A stretch of DNA of 64,000 bases from CAITZA01 sp937915285 (GCA_036821825.1 DAISIV010000010.1:31874-95873); one strand, 5' to 3'; positions 25,611 through 33,616 are shown, counted from the first letter of the stretch. Notes: generated by a model from the sequence alone, not told the origin. Made by a program: numbers and translations.

Positions 25611-26075
25611 TTATCTAATCTTAAGATATCCCCCAAGGTTTGGGTTATTCCTTAGAAAATCAGCTAGAAACTCTTTCTTGTCCAGAGACGGATTTCCGGC
25701 CATTGACTCCTTTAACCGGCGAGCCAGTTCAGCCCTGACCAGACTGTGCATACAATCTACGATAAGCGCTGCCATGTGGCGACATCCATTGCGGCCCAAA
25801 TCCTTTTTGATTTTACCGTCCAGTTCAGAATCTATTGACCAACCCAGGCAATTACTGAAAAATTTCTCCGCCAGCAGACACCTGTCAGTAGTGAATCTTT
25901 TCATTCTGGCCTTTATGGACTCTATTGTCAGCTCAGGCCAATAAACCCGGATCTCGCACTGCATCGCATAAAGCTCGTCTTCCAGAACACCGGAAACAAC
26001 CCGGTAGTCCGGACCCTGTTTCTGAACACCGCAGGTTTTGAGGCGAGAATATTGAGGCATTGAGGAACTTTTCAA
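25611..26075 (-). CDS. DUF2889-like protein, first of a tandem pair by position
   Basis: 154-residue protein that I assign to the DUF2889 family by pattern: an early RVVSGVLEDELYAMQCEIRVYWP strand pair, a middle helix around FSNCLGWSIDSELDGKI, then GRNGCRHMAALIVDCMHSLVRAEL, which matches the family G-C-x-H-L/M block. TTG at 26075 is supported as start by GGGAGG six bases upstream. It lies 37 bases after the neighbouring gene, which shows the same pattern. The function of the family is unknown. Confidence 0.65.
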   Translation of the reverse strand: MKSSSMPQYSRLKTCGVQKQGPDYRVVSGVLEDELYAMQCEIRVYWPELTIESIKARMKRFTTDRCLLAEKFFSNCLGWSIDSELDGKIKKDLGRNGCRHMAALIVDCMHSLVRAELARRLKESMAGNPSLDKKEFLADFLRNNPNLGGYLKIR

Positions 26076-26112
26076 CAGTGACCTCCCTTTCCTGAAAAAT
26101 CACTAAACGCTT

Positions 26113-26625
26113 TTAATCCAATCCCCTGAAAGCTGCGCAACTGTCCTTCAGGCGAGGGTTTGCAGCAAGCTTTTTGATCATCTCCAGGCCTATGACCCTG
26201 TCATTGAGTTCGGTGACAGATTCATCCCCGAAAACCTCAGGCCTTGTCCCGCCTAGTTCCGTAGCCTTGCGCAATTCTGGAACCGTGATGGCGTTGACAA
26301 GCATTTCCATGGCCTCCAGCAACAACTCCGCAATCCGGTCGGACCCTGAAGCCCCGCCGACTATCTCCCTGACTATCTTTGTCATTCCAGGCCCAACCCG
26401 AACTCCGATGAGCTTTTTTGCTACATCGGCCAAGTCAGGAATTTGTCCGAACACATCCCTGGTCACCTCGAGCGTGGCTGATCTGATGTCCAGCGCAGGA
26501 GCTTTTACATCAATCATGATCTTCGCTGAGAAAAGATTGTCATCCGCCCTAAGGGTTATTCTCCACAACCCCGGCTCGAGTTCCTCCACCACTGTAAGGT
26601 TATGCGACTGAAAATCAAGAATCAA
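26113..26625 (-). CDS. DUF2889-like protein, upstream partner
   Basis: About 170 residues. Seen: strands EPGLWRITLRADDNLFSAKIMIDV, the segment VFGQIPDLADVAKKLIGVRVGPGMTKIVREIVGGASGSDRIAELLLEAMEML, which has the DUF2889 order (I/V-G-x-x-I/V-G-P-G, then G-G-x-x-G, then E-L-L) although the usual Cys-His is replaced by Ser-Asp. Start is uncertain: TTG at 26625 has AAAGGGGG just before it, while TTG at 26640 has no ribosome site. With the following gene it forms a tandem pair of related proteins on the minus strand, possibly cotranscribed with the PHP and DUF169 genes. Confidence 0.65.
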   Translation of the reverse strand: MILDFQSHNLTVVEELEPGLWRITLRADDNLFSAKIMIDVKAPALDIRSATLEVTRDVFGQIPDLADVAKKLIGVRVGPGMTKIVREIVGGASGSDRIAELLLEAMEMLVNAITVPELRKATELGGTRPEVFGDESVTELNDRVIGLEMIKKLAANPRLKDSCAAFRGLD

Positions 26626-26742
26626 AGCGCCCCCTTTCAAATGTAGAATGATAGTTTACAAGGATGATGAAAATTGAGAACCCGCTCTCAAGCCTATTTT
26701 ACAGTTAACTTTCGAACTACTGCTGATGAATGTCAAGTTCTT

Positions 26743-28269
26743 TCAAGAAGAAACGGCCGTAATTTTAACCTTGATTGAATCTGCAGATTGGTGATCAAGG
26801 ACCAATCCTGATCCGTCTGGAGTGGATACTGACCATTCACTGTTGTTGTTTGAACGTGATCCGACCTTAATGATAACTCCGGGGGTCAATCCCTTCATAT
26901 GAACATCCGTAGGAGCTTCCAGTATTTCCGCTGATACACCTTCACGTAGATGACTGAGGCAGCAGATACCGCCAATTGTGCATCGCTCAGCGCTTTGGGG
27001 TATCATCGAGCCGTGAGGGTCGTAGATGGGGTGCCCCAGAAAGTCATCCAGATATTCTACGGACTCGATGTCATTGACATGCTCAAGCCTGTGAGCTGTC
27101 GCATGGATTTCCGAGTTCGCTGCCAATCCCACATGACTCATATACGCCTCCCAGAGCCTATGCGCCCTAAGTATTCGATTGGCTTCCTTAAATCCGGAAT
27201 CAGTGAGTGACACTGTTTGCCCAGTGGCCTGAAGCAGGCCATCTGATGTCATCTTCCTGAGCGCCTTTTCCAACCTGGATTTTGTGTCTGGGATCTTGGC
27301 CTTGAGCGCAGCAAGACTGATCTTTGAGCCGGCCCTGTTGATCTCCACCAAGACATCTTCAAGAAGCTGCTGTGGGATTGCCTGTTTCAGTCTCAGCCAT
27401 CTGGCCAGCAAGCCGTAGTTTGGGGCAAAAGCCAGGATCACCAGGAACTGGAAAGAGCAAAACAGCATTATTGCGCCTCCGCCTGATGAGTCCAGCCACA
27501 TGCTCAGGTACAACCCTCCGACGACGCTGGTAACCCCAAATACAGCGGCTAGTAACATCATTCGGTCCAGCCTGTCGCTGAGCAGATACGCAGAAGCAGC
27601 GGGAGTGATCAAAAGACCGACTACCAGTATGACCCCGACCATGCTTACCGCGCTGACTACCACCAGCGAAACGCATGTCGTCAAGGCGTAATCGATGAGC
27701 GCCACCGGCATTCCAATGGAAGCGGCCATGACCGGGTCAAAACTGGTTAGCTGAAACTGTCTGAAAAAAAGCACTATAATCGACAGGACTATTCCTGCCG
27801 AGATTGCGGCAACCCACAAATCGGAATCAGCCACACCGAGCACATCACCCATAATGAAATGCATCAGATCTATGTGGATGTAACCTCGGAAGACAGACAC
27901 CAGGACAACCCCCGCTGCAAAGACTCCCGTGTACATTATCCCTATGGCAGTGTCATCCTTGACCCTGGAAACCCTTGAAACGAAACCGATAGAGGCTACT
28001 GTTACAAGGGCGGCAATAAGCGATCCGAGCAACATGGCCGGGGCGTGCGCTTCGGTATTGAAGAGTATTTTCATGAAAAGATAACCACCGGCTACCCCGG
28101 CGATCATCGCGTGAGACAGGGCATCACCCAAAAAAGCCATACGGCGCAGGATTACGAGGCATCCCACGACACTGCACACAATTGCGGCAATTGACCCCCC
28201 AATCAGAGCTTTCTGAAAGAAGGTTTCCCTCAGAGGTCCGGCAATAGCGTTATAAATCATCTCAGGCAT
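26743..28269 (-). CDS. Metal ABC transporter permease fused to DtxR-type repressor
   Basis: 508-residue two-function protein. Residues 1-295 are a ZnuB/MntB/YtgC-type (ABC-3) permease with about eight or nine membrane helices (LRRMAFLGDALSHAMIAGVAGG at 41-62 is typical). Residues about 300-505 are a DtxR-like module: winged helix at 302-365 (KISLAALKAKIP, then GLLQATGQTVSLTDSG), metal/dimerisation domain with AHRLEH at 392-397 and HPIYDPHG at 413-420, where DtxR has Cys-x-x-Glu-His, and a C-terminal FeoA/SH3-like domain (GLTPGVIIKVG). The same architecture is known as YtgCR in Chlamydia, where the repressor half is released. Start ATG follows GGAGGA and overlaps the ATPase gene by eight bases. 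It is likely to sense Fe, Mn or Zn and control its own operon. Confidence 0.93.
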   Translation of the reverse strand: MPEMIYNAIAGPLRETFFQKALIGGSIAAIVCSVVGCLVILRRMAFLGDALSHAMIAGVAGGYLFMKILFNTEAHAPAMLLGSLIAALVTVASIGFVSRVSRVKDDTAIGIMYTGVFAAGVVLVSVFRGYIHIDLMHFIMGDVLGVADSDLWVAAISAGIVLSIIVLFFRQFQLTSFDPVMAASIGMPVALIDYALTTCVSLVVVSAVSMVGVILVVGLLITPAASAYLLSDRLDRMMLLAAVFGVTSVVGGLYLSMWLDSSGGGAIMLFCSFQFLVILAFAPNYGLLARWLRLKQAIPQQLLEDVLVEINRAGSKISLAALKAKIPDTKSRLEKALRKMTSDGLLQATGQTVSLTDSGFKEANRILRAHRLWEAYMSHVGLAANSEIHATAHRLEHVNDIESVEYLDDFLGHPIYDPHGSMIPQSAERCTIGGICCLSHLREGVSAEILEAPTDVHMKGLTPGVIIKVGSRSNNNSEWSVSTPDGSGLVLDHQSADSIKVKITAVSS

Positions 28270-29047
28270 GACATTCCTCCGCCTTACCCATGCCTGAAAA
28301 GACCTTTAGTTTTCCTTCATATACTTCACTCAACAATTCCTGGTTCAGCACCTGATCGGGGGTTCCGTAGGCGTAAAGCCTCTGTTTTATGAGCATCAGC
28401 CGGTCAAAATATTCCCTGGCCGTAGCCAGATCATGGTGAACCACAACAAGCGTCCTTCCGGTCGATTTAGCTCGCTCCAGGACATCAAGAATTGCCCGTT
28501 CCGTGGCAGCGTCGACTCCTGCAAACGGCTCATCCAGTAGAAGAATATCCGATCCCTGGGCAAGCGCACGCGCCATAAAAACACGCTGTTGCTGGCCTCC
28601 TGAAAGTCTTCCGATTTGGCGGTCCCTGAAGTCCGACATCCTGACCATTTCCAGAGCCTGATCGACTATCTCACGATCTGTGGGGCCCGGATCCTTCCAC
28701 CATGGAATGGCGGGATATCTTCCCATCATGGCGACTTCATAAACGGTAATCGGATAGTCCCAGTCCACTGCGCCCCGTTGCGGAACATACGCCAATTGGC
28801 CTTTAGCCTCATCGACCGGCTTGCCAAGTAGTCGAACTACGCCCAGATCAGGCCGGACAAATCCCAGTATTGATTTGACAAGTGTGGACTTCCCTGCCCC
28901 GTTGGGCCCGATAATGCCAACCAGCAACCCCTGCTCGATGGTAACGCTCACATTTAACAAAGCCGGCCGTGGGCCAAAACTTACCGTCAGGTTTTCTACC
29001 TCAATTGCCGGAACTTTTTTCAATTCAGTGTTCACGCTTATCACCAT
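28262..29047 (-). CDS. Metal ABC transporter ATP-binding protein (ZnuC/MntA-type)
   Basis: 261-residue ATPase that drives uptake of a divalent metal with the permease encoded next. Seen: Walker A GPNGAGKST near 41-49, Q-loop in YVPQRGAVDWDYP, whose RxxVDWDFP-like segment is typical of Mn/Zn/Fe ABC ATPases, signature LSGGQQQR, Walker B DILLLDEPF and switch HHD. The gene overlaps the preceding membrane-protein gene by 23 bases and the permease gene by eight, so the operon is tightly coupled. Confidence 0.95.
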   Translation of the reverse strand: MVISVNTELKKVPAIEVENLTVSFGPRPALLNVSVTIEQGLLVGIIGPNGAGKSTLVKSILGFVRPDLGVVRLLGKPVDEAKGQLAYVPQRGAVDWDYPITVYEVAMMGRYPAIPWWKDPGPTDREIVDQALEMVRMSDFRDRQIGRLSGGQQQRVFMARALAQGSDILLLDEPFAGVDAATERAILDVLERAKSTGRTLVVVHHDLATAREYFDRLMLIKQRLYAYGTPDQVLNQELLSEVYEGKLKVFSGMGKAEECHA

Positions 29048-29528
29048 CAGATGTATCCGGGCCTATTTCCACTTTGAAGTTAGATATTATTTTTTCGCCG
29101 GATTCCGTCCAGAAAGTTTTGTCCACTAATTCCTGGTCTGACCTGAACAGTTGCGCCCGAATGGCGCCGGGCATTTTGTGGGCATCAAGACTTGGGCTAA
29201 CCTCTAACAGGAATTCATTTACCCCTACATGCATTGAGTTAATGTTATCAACCACAACCCTGTCCCCGCCCTTCAGGGCTTGAACCAATCTGAATATCTC
29301 CAGGCCATTAAGTCTTATGAGTATTGAGGATTCGGGATCGGTGTCGGTCTTGAGTTTAAAATGATCCGGTTCGGTATCAAAAGTGGTTGTGACAACCAGG
29401 GTGTATTTGTCGGAGACTTTTTGGATAACAGCCTGTTGCTGAGGCTCCACGTTCTCACGGGCATTCATGTACGAATACAGGCCACCAATGAGTGTCAGCC
29501 AGATGATTATCGCCAGCAGAGGTCTCAT
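29025..29528 (-). CDS. Unknown membrane-anchored protein in metal operon
   Basis: 167 residues, not recognised. Seen: one N-terminal hydrophobic helix (LLAIIIWLTLIGGLYSYM, residues 4-21) with the remainder predicted outside the cytoplasm, made of beta strands with TLVVTTTFDTEPD, SILIRLNGLEIFR and RVVVDNINSMHVGVNEFLLEV. No cysteines or His clusters. GAGGAATGT precedes the ATG. It lies between the binding-protein and ATPase genes and overlaps the latter, which implies a role with this transporter, such as a metallochaperone or a docking protein; this is inference from position only. Confidence 0.75.
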   Translation of the reverse strand: MRPLLAIIIWLTLIGGLYSYMNARENVEPQQQAVIQKVSDKYTLVVTTTFDTEPDHFKLKTDTDPESSILIRLNGLEIFRLVQALKGGDRVVVDNINSMHVGVNEFLLEVSPSLDAHKMPGAIRAQLFRSDQELVDKTFWTESGEKIISNFKVEIGPDTSDGDKREH

Positions 29529-29535
29529 ACATTCC

Positions 29536-30468
29536 TCATTTCAGACCGCCTACTATAGTGATTACGTTTTCCCGCATCATGCCTATGTAGGTCTCACCGG
29601 CAGAGTCCTCGGCGCCCATGGAATCAGAATATAACTCCCCTCCGATTACCACTCCCGCTTCACGGGCTATCTCCCTGATGAGTTTTGGGTTTACACTGGT
29701 CTCCACAAACACCGCCTTGACTCCAAGATTCTTAATGGATGCGACGACCGATTTGAATCTCGAAGGTGTCATGCCGCCACCTACCTCCGAACCGGTCGAC
29801 CACCCGACAGGCGCCTGATTCCTGAACCCGTACTCTACTGCAAAATAGTTGAATGCGTCATGGCTCGTAACGAGTATTCGCTGGGGAACCGGTATGATAT
29901 GAACCATTTGTCTAATCCATGAATCGAGGGCTCTCAGTTCGGCCAAGTATAACTTTGCCCTTGATTCCAGGCTCCATTTCAGGGAAGGATTGGCCTCACA
30001 CAGGGCGGATGTTATGTTTCGAACATAAATGGCTGCGTTTTTTGGTGAGAACCATGCGTGAGGGTCAGTGGTTATTTTGCCGTCGGTATCCAGTTCCAGC
30101 GGCTGAACCCCTTCTGCAGCAGTAACAATGGGCTTCCCTGCGTCTTTGGCGAGGGTGGCCATCCAGTTCTTGCCCTCAAGATGGAGGCCGTTCTGAATGC
30201 AGATCTCAGCCTGCGCAGCCATCTGAGCGTCTTTAGGCGTAGGCATGTAAGTATGGGGGTCAGCGCCAGGAGCCAGTATGCACTTTACCTCCAAGGAATC
30301 CCCTACGATGTTTCTGGTGAAGTCTGCAATCTGTGTGGTTGAACAAAGTATTATTCCTTTGCCGCCTTGGGCCCTGGAAAAGGCCCGCACCGAATCCGTC
30401 CCGACCAGTATCCAGGCAACCAGCAGGAATGAGCATGAAATAAGGAATATCTTTTGGCGGTTCAGCAT
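29536..30468 (-). CDS. Metal ABC transporter substrate-binding protein (cluster A-I)
   Basis: About 310 residues from the ATG at 30468, periplasmic receptor of the ZnuA/MntC/TroA family. Seen: signal peptide (KIFLISCSFLLVAWILVG), the TTQIADFTRNIVGD strand-helix, metal ligand candidates in DPHTYMPTP, DPHAWFSP, SHDAFNYFA and GGELYSDSMG (three His plus an acidic residue, as in Mn/Fe/Zn receptors). There is no His-rich loop of the type seen in zinc-specific ZnuA, which slightly favours Mn or Fe. The ribosome site (AAGGGG) is only a few bases from the ATG, so the exact start is uncertain; the open frame continues upstream into mntP. Confidence 0.9.
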   Translation of the reverse strand: MLNRQKIFLISCSFLLVAWILVGTDSVRAFSRAQGGKGIILCSTTQIADFTRNIVGDSLEVKCILAPGADPHTYMPTPKDAQMAAQAEICIQNGLHLEGKNWMATLAKDAGKPIVTAAEGVQPLELDTDGKITTDPHAWFSPKNAAIYVRNITSALCEANPSLKWSLESRAKLYLAELRALDSWIRQMVHIIPVPQRILVTSHDAFNYFAVEYGFRNQAPVGWSTGSEVGGGMTPSRFKSVVASIKNLGVKAVFVETSVNPKLIREIAREAGVVIGGELYSDSMGAEDSAGETYIGMMRENVITIVGGLK

Positions 30469-30512
30469 TTCCCCTTTTTTAGCGCCGGCTATTTCCCTGA
30501 GTGTGATCCGAA

Positions 30513-31073
30513 TCACGATGTCAGGGTTTGATAAATGATTTTGGCCCCGATGCAAATCAAGACAGCTCCGCCTAGTCGCTCAGCCCATTCACCCAGATGC
30601 GCGCCCGCCTTCTTGCCTATTCTTGTACCCACAAAAGTCATCAAGAACGCCGCCAACCCTATCACAATGGCAGGCCCCCAGATGGTCATTCCGATGAGGC
30701 TGAACGAAACACCTATGGCTAGAGCGTCCAGGCTCGTAGCAACGGATAGCCCGACAAGACTCCAACCTCTGGTTGGATCATAGTCCTTAACTCTCTCCTC
30801 GGAATCTTTTGACTCAACAATCATCTTGATCCCGAGACCGGTCAGTATCCCAAAGGCCAACCAGTTATTGACACCATACATGTATTCTGAAACAACCGCC
30901 CCTCCGAACCATCCTATTAGTGTCATTAACGCCTGGAACAGCCCAAAATGCCATGTCAGCCTGAATGTATGCCTGAAAGTGACTTCCTGAAGCCCTCCGG
31001 AAACTGCTGCGGAAACTGCGAAAGCATCGGCGCCCAATGCCACTGCTGTTATAAATAGAGTGATATTGTCCAC
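30513..31073 (-). CDS. mntP: MntP-like manganese efflux protein
   Basis: 186-residue six-helix membrane protein of the MntP (DUF204) family, which exports Mn(II) in E. coli. Seen: two inverted halves each starting with a signature: ALGADAFAVSAAVSGG (helix 1, with the conserved Asp) and GLSVATSLDALAIGVSFSLIG (helix 4), and GIKMIVES after helix 3. GTG start with AAGGAG ten bases upstream. It is the first gene of a minus-strand run that continues with the metal-uptake ABC genes, an unusual pairing. I looked for a yybP-ykoY manganese riboswitch upstream and saw none. Confidence 0.92.
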   Translation of the reverse strand: MDNITLFITAVALGADAFAVSAAVSGGLQEVTFRHTFRLTWHFGLFQALMTLIGWFGGAVVSEYMYGVNNWLAFGILTGLGIKMIVESKDSEERVKDYDPTRGWSLVGLSVATSLDALAIGVSFSLIGMTIWGPAIVIGLAAFLMTFVGTRIGKKAGAHLGEWAERLGGAVLICIGAKIIYQTLTS

Positions 31074-31233
31074 CCCGGATTGACTCCTTATGTTACGATA
31101 GGGACTGTTATGTTGTTTACATCACACGACTGCCATCGTCAAGCGGTGCCATCAACAGGCTCTTAAGGCCTCTGGCAGGCAGCCAAAAGGGTTATATTTA
31201 CCTGCAATCTGGCCCCGGCCTGTGAATCTCGGC

Positions 31234-31262
31234 TTGACTCTACCCGCCTGTTGCTGATAGTT
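31234..31262 (+). promoter_or_regulatory. Candidate sigma-70 promoter before cobalamin riboswitch
   Basis: TTGACT at 31234-31239 and ATAGTT at 31257-31262 with a 17-base spacer lie just before the riboswitch. The -10 is poor; the placement is the main support. Confidence 0.35.
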
Positions 31263-31263
31263 A

Positions 31264-31425
31264 AGGTCCATAAGCTGATACTAACGGAACACGGTTTAAA
31301 TCCGTGGCGGTCCCGCCGCTGTAACCGGTGACGACTCCCTTATAACCACTGTCCGGGCAAAACCTGATGGGAAGGAAGGGAGGAGTAGGACCCGGAAGCC
31401 AGAAGACGAGTATCGGACATCGGGT
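31264..31425 (+). ncRNA. Cobalamin (AdoCbl) riboswitch
   Basis: The conserved blocks of the cobalamin riboswitch appear in order: the ACGG...CCGTGG stem around 31291-31307, GCGGTCCCGCCGCTGTAA near 31307-31324 with the P5-P6 core, the AACCACTGTCC block at 31344-31354, TGGGAAGG near 31367-31374, and the B12 box AAGCCAGAAGACG at 31396-31408. Cobalamin binding normally represses the downstream gene. An intrinsic terminator follows immediately. Downstream are a dehydrogenase and a TrpD-like phosphoribosyltransferase, not a recognised cobalamin biosynthesis or transport gene. Confidence 0.93.
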
Positions 31426-31442
31426 AAACTAATGGAAACGGT

Positions 31443-31477
31443 AGCCCTTGTCTCCAGTTTGGAGGCAAGGGCTTTTT
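31443..31477 (+). terminator. Riboswitch-controlled intrinsic terminator
   Basis: AGCCCTTG-T-CTCC at 31443-31455 pairs with GGAG-G-CAAGGGCT at 31461-31473, followed by TTTTT. It ends just before the GGAG ribosome site (31482-31485) of the next gene, so it can switch expression off when the riboswitch is occupied. Confidence 0.88.
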
Positions 31478-31487
31478 ATTTGGAGAA

Positions 31488-32486
31488 ATGAAGGCATTAG
31501 TTCTAAGAAAACCTGGAGACATGATCGTCTTGGACGTCCCTGATCCTGGGCCCAGGCCTGGTTACGCGGTTTTAAAAGTCGAAAGCTGCGCCCTGTGCAG
31601 GACTGACGCAAAAATGATGGTCCAAGGACAAAGGGACCTGATTCTGCCGCGAATATTGGGCCATGAGATAGTGGGAATTCGTGAAGACACCGGCGAACGG
31701 GTTGCGGTGTGGCCGGCACAAGCGTGCGGAGTTTGTGTTCACTGCATTTCCGGAAAAGATAACCAGTGCGACACCATAGGCATTATAGGTTTCAACATGG
31801 ATGGTGGATTGGCCGAGCGTCTGCTGATCAGTGAATCCTCTCTTCACCCAATTCCCGACTCCCTCGATAGTGATGTAGCCTGTCTCGCCGAACCTCTAGC
31901 CTGCGCGATAAACGCCCTGGAACAGTCAAACATAGCCAAAGATCAGACGGCGCTGATTTTTGGAGGTGGCAGTCTTGGATTGTTACTGGCCCTGGCCGCC
32001 AAAGCCATAGGAGCCTTCCCAACGATCAATGAGACTAATCCCCAAAAATTGAAAAAAAGCAGCTACTTCCTGAGCAGGCTAGGGCTTACAAACCAAAGAG
32101 CAGACGATTCAAATGACTACGACGTGGCAATCAACGCCTGCCCATCCACTACAGCCGTGAACGAGGGTCTGCAAAGATTGAAGAAGGGAGGTTGCTTCTG
32201 CCATTTCAGCGGATTAGCGCCTACCGATTCTATAACTTGCGGAGCGCTGAATGAAATTCATTACCGTCAATTACACATGGTAGGCGCCTATGGTTGCTCC
32301 ACTTCCCATTTCAGGTCAGCCATAGAATTGCTCGAACGGCATCAGGCGACAGCCCGACTCCTGATTGAAAGCAAAATTGACCTTGAAAGGGTTCCAGCAG
32401 CGCTTTTAGAAATTCTTTCCGGCCGTCCACTCAAGATTCTGGCGGATTTGTCTCGACTTCAACCCCAAGGAAAGACAGAAACCTAA
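31488..32486 (+). CDS. Zinc-type MDR dehydrogenase under cobalamin riboswitch
   Basis: 332-residue medium-chain dehydrogenase. Seen: catalytic zinc C37 (ALCRTD), H59-E60 (GHE), structural zinc cysteines 80, 83, 86 and 94, and a nucleotide-binding segment FGGGSLGLLLALAAKA near 160. The gene starts 15 bases after the riboswitch terminator with a GGAG site just before the ATG. A TrpD-like phosphoribosyltransferase gene follows 20 bases later, so the two form a cobalamin-repressed operon. Control by cobalamin suggests a task in making or replacing a cobamide, for instance formation or oxidation of an aromatic lower-ligand precursor, but the substrate is not known. Confidence 0.88.
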   Translation: MKALVLRKPGDMIVLDVPDPGPRPGYAVLKVESCALCRTDAKMMVQGQRDLILPRILGHEIVGIREDTGERVAVWPAQACGVCVHCISGKDNQCDTIGIIGFNMDGGLAERLLISESSLHPIPDSLDSDVACLAEPLACAINALEQSNIAKDQTALIFGGGSLGLLLALAAKAIGAFPTINETNPQKLKKSSYFLSRLGLTNQRADDSNDYDVAINACPSTTAVNEGLQRLKKGGCFCHFSGLAPTDSITCGALNEIHYRQLHMVGAYGCSTSHFRSAIELLERHQATARLLIESKIDLERVPAALLEILSGRPLKILADLSRLQPQGKTET

Positions 32487-32506
32487 CGATTTAATGGAGA
32501 CCGCGG

Positions 32507-33580
32507 ATGATGGATGAAGACAGGAAACGTGAATTCGGGCGGCTGATATCAGCCGTGGCATTTGGAAGGCAATTGACCCGTGAAGAGTCATGCGAGGCTT
32601 ACAGGCAAGTTATCATGAATGAGCAGCCGGAACTGCAGCAAGGCGCATTTCTACTTGCCCATATTGCGCGCGGTCCATCCACCGAAGAACTCGGGGGCGC
32701 ATGGCTGGCTTTGGACAGGTATGACACAGCAAAGATCTGCGTCAGTAAAACGGGGCCGATGTGTGACATTGTTGGGACAGGCTCTGACAAACTCAAAACG
32801 GTCAACTGCTCAACCCCGTCCGCCCTTATTGCTTCTGCAGCCGGCCTTAGTGTGGCTAAGAAGGGGGCCCGTCTTGTCACTGGAGTATCAGGGGCATCCG
32901 ACATCTTTGAGATACTCGGCCTTGACCTGGACCGTCCACTCTCACAGGCTGCAAAATGCCTGGAGGCCCATGGGCTGTGTTACTTGCCGGGAGAGGCTTT
33001 TCTCAAGTCAGGCTGGGCCCGTCTGATAAAATCGATGCGTTTCACATCGGCTTTCAATATAATTGGCCCCATAACAAGACCGTGTGAACAAACGAATTGT
33101 ATAGTGATAGGGGCTTACTCGCCAACAGTTTGTGACCAGCTTGTAGCAGTGCTGAATGAAACGGGAATGCCCAGAGCCCTGGCTCCTTTCGGAATGGCCA
33201 CAGGGAGAGATTTGTCGGAGGGAATGGATGAATTCTCTACGTGCGGACCTACCAGGGTAGTAGAATTGAAACAAGGGAAGACCGATATTTATGAAGTTAC
33301 TCCCTTTGATTTTGGAACTGATGAAACCGCTTTCGAGAAAATTGCGAGCAGACATACTTCGTATGAAAACGCTACAGCGATTCTTGATGTCATATCTGGA
33401 CAATATGACACTCCATTGGCCGACTTCTTCTGTGTCAATGCCTCAGCCGCGCTATATGTTTCAGGGCTGGCCAAAAACTACAGGACCGGCTTCGAAATGG
33501 CAAAACAGGCGCTCGCCCAAGGAAAGGCCAGGGAAAAGCTGGAGAGACTGCTTGAATTTCAAGGAGCTTCAAGGAGTTAA
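32507..33580 (+). CDS. TrpD-like (anthranilate phosphoribosyltransferase family) protein
   Basis: 357-residue glycosyltransferase family 3 / TrpD2-type phosphoribosyltransferase. Seen: PRPP loop GTGSD at 90-94 (GTGGD in TrpD), NCST at 100-103 (NxST), KKGAR at 118-122, where TrpD has KHGNR, the loop RFTSAFNIIGPITRP at 178-192 and the Mg/PRPP pair D241-E242. PRPP and metal binding are kept, but the His and Asn that contact anthranilate in TrpD are Lys and Ala here, so the acceptor is probably not anthranilate. GGAG precedes the ATG. No other trp gene is nearby. Given the cobalamin riboswitch, phosphoribosylation of a cobamide lower base is a plausible role; this is inference. Confidence 0.85.
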   Translation: MMDEDRKREFGRLISAVAFGRQLTREESCEAYRQVIMNEQPELQQGAFLLAHIARGPSTEELGGAWLALDRYDTAKICVSKTGPMCDIVGTGSDKLKTVNCSTPSALIASAAGLSVAKKGARLVTGVSGASDIFEILGLDLDRPLSQAAKCLEAHGLCYLPGEAFLKSGWARLIKSMRFTSAFNIIGPITRPCEQTNCIVIGAYSPTVCDQLVAVLNETGMPRALAPFGMATGRDLSEGMDEFSTCGPTRVVELKQGKTDIYEVTPFDFGTDETAFEKIASRHTSYENATAILDVISGQYDTPLADFFCVNASAALYVSGLAKNYRTGFEMAKQALAQGKAREKLERLLEFQGASRS

Positions 33581-33616
33581 GGATTTTAAGGTGGGCCAGG
33601 AGACTCGGGGAATCAC

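Noticed and set aside
31074..31233. Possible manganese (yybP-ykoY) riboswitch before mntP
   Set aside because: Read on the minus strand, the conserved loops of that riboswitch are not present.
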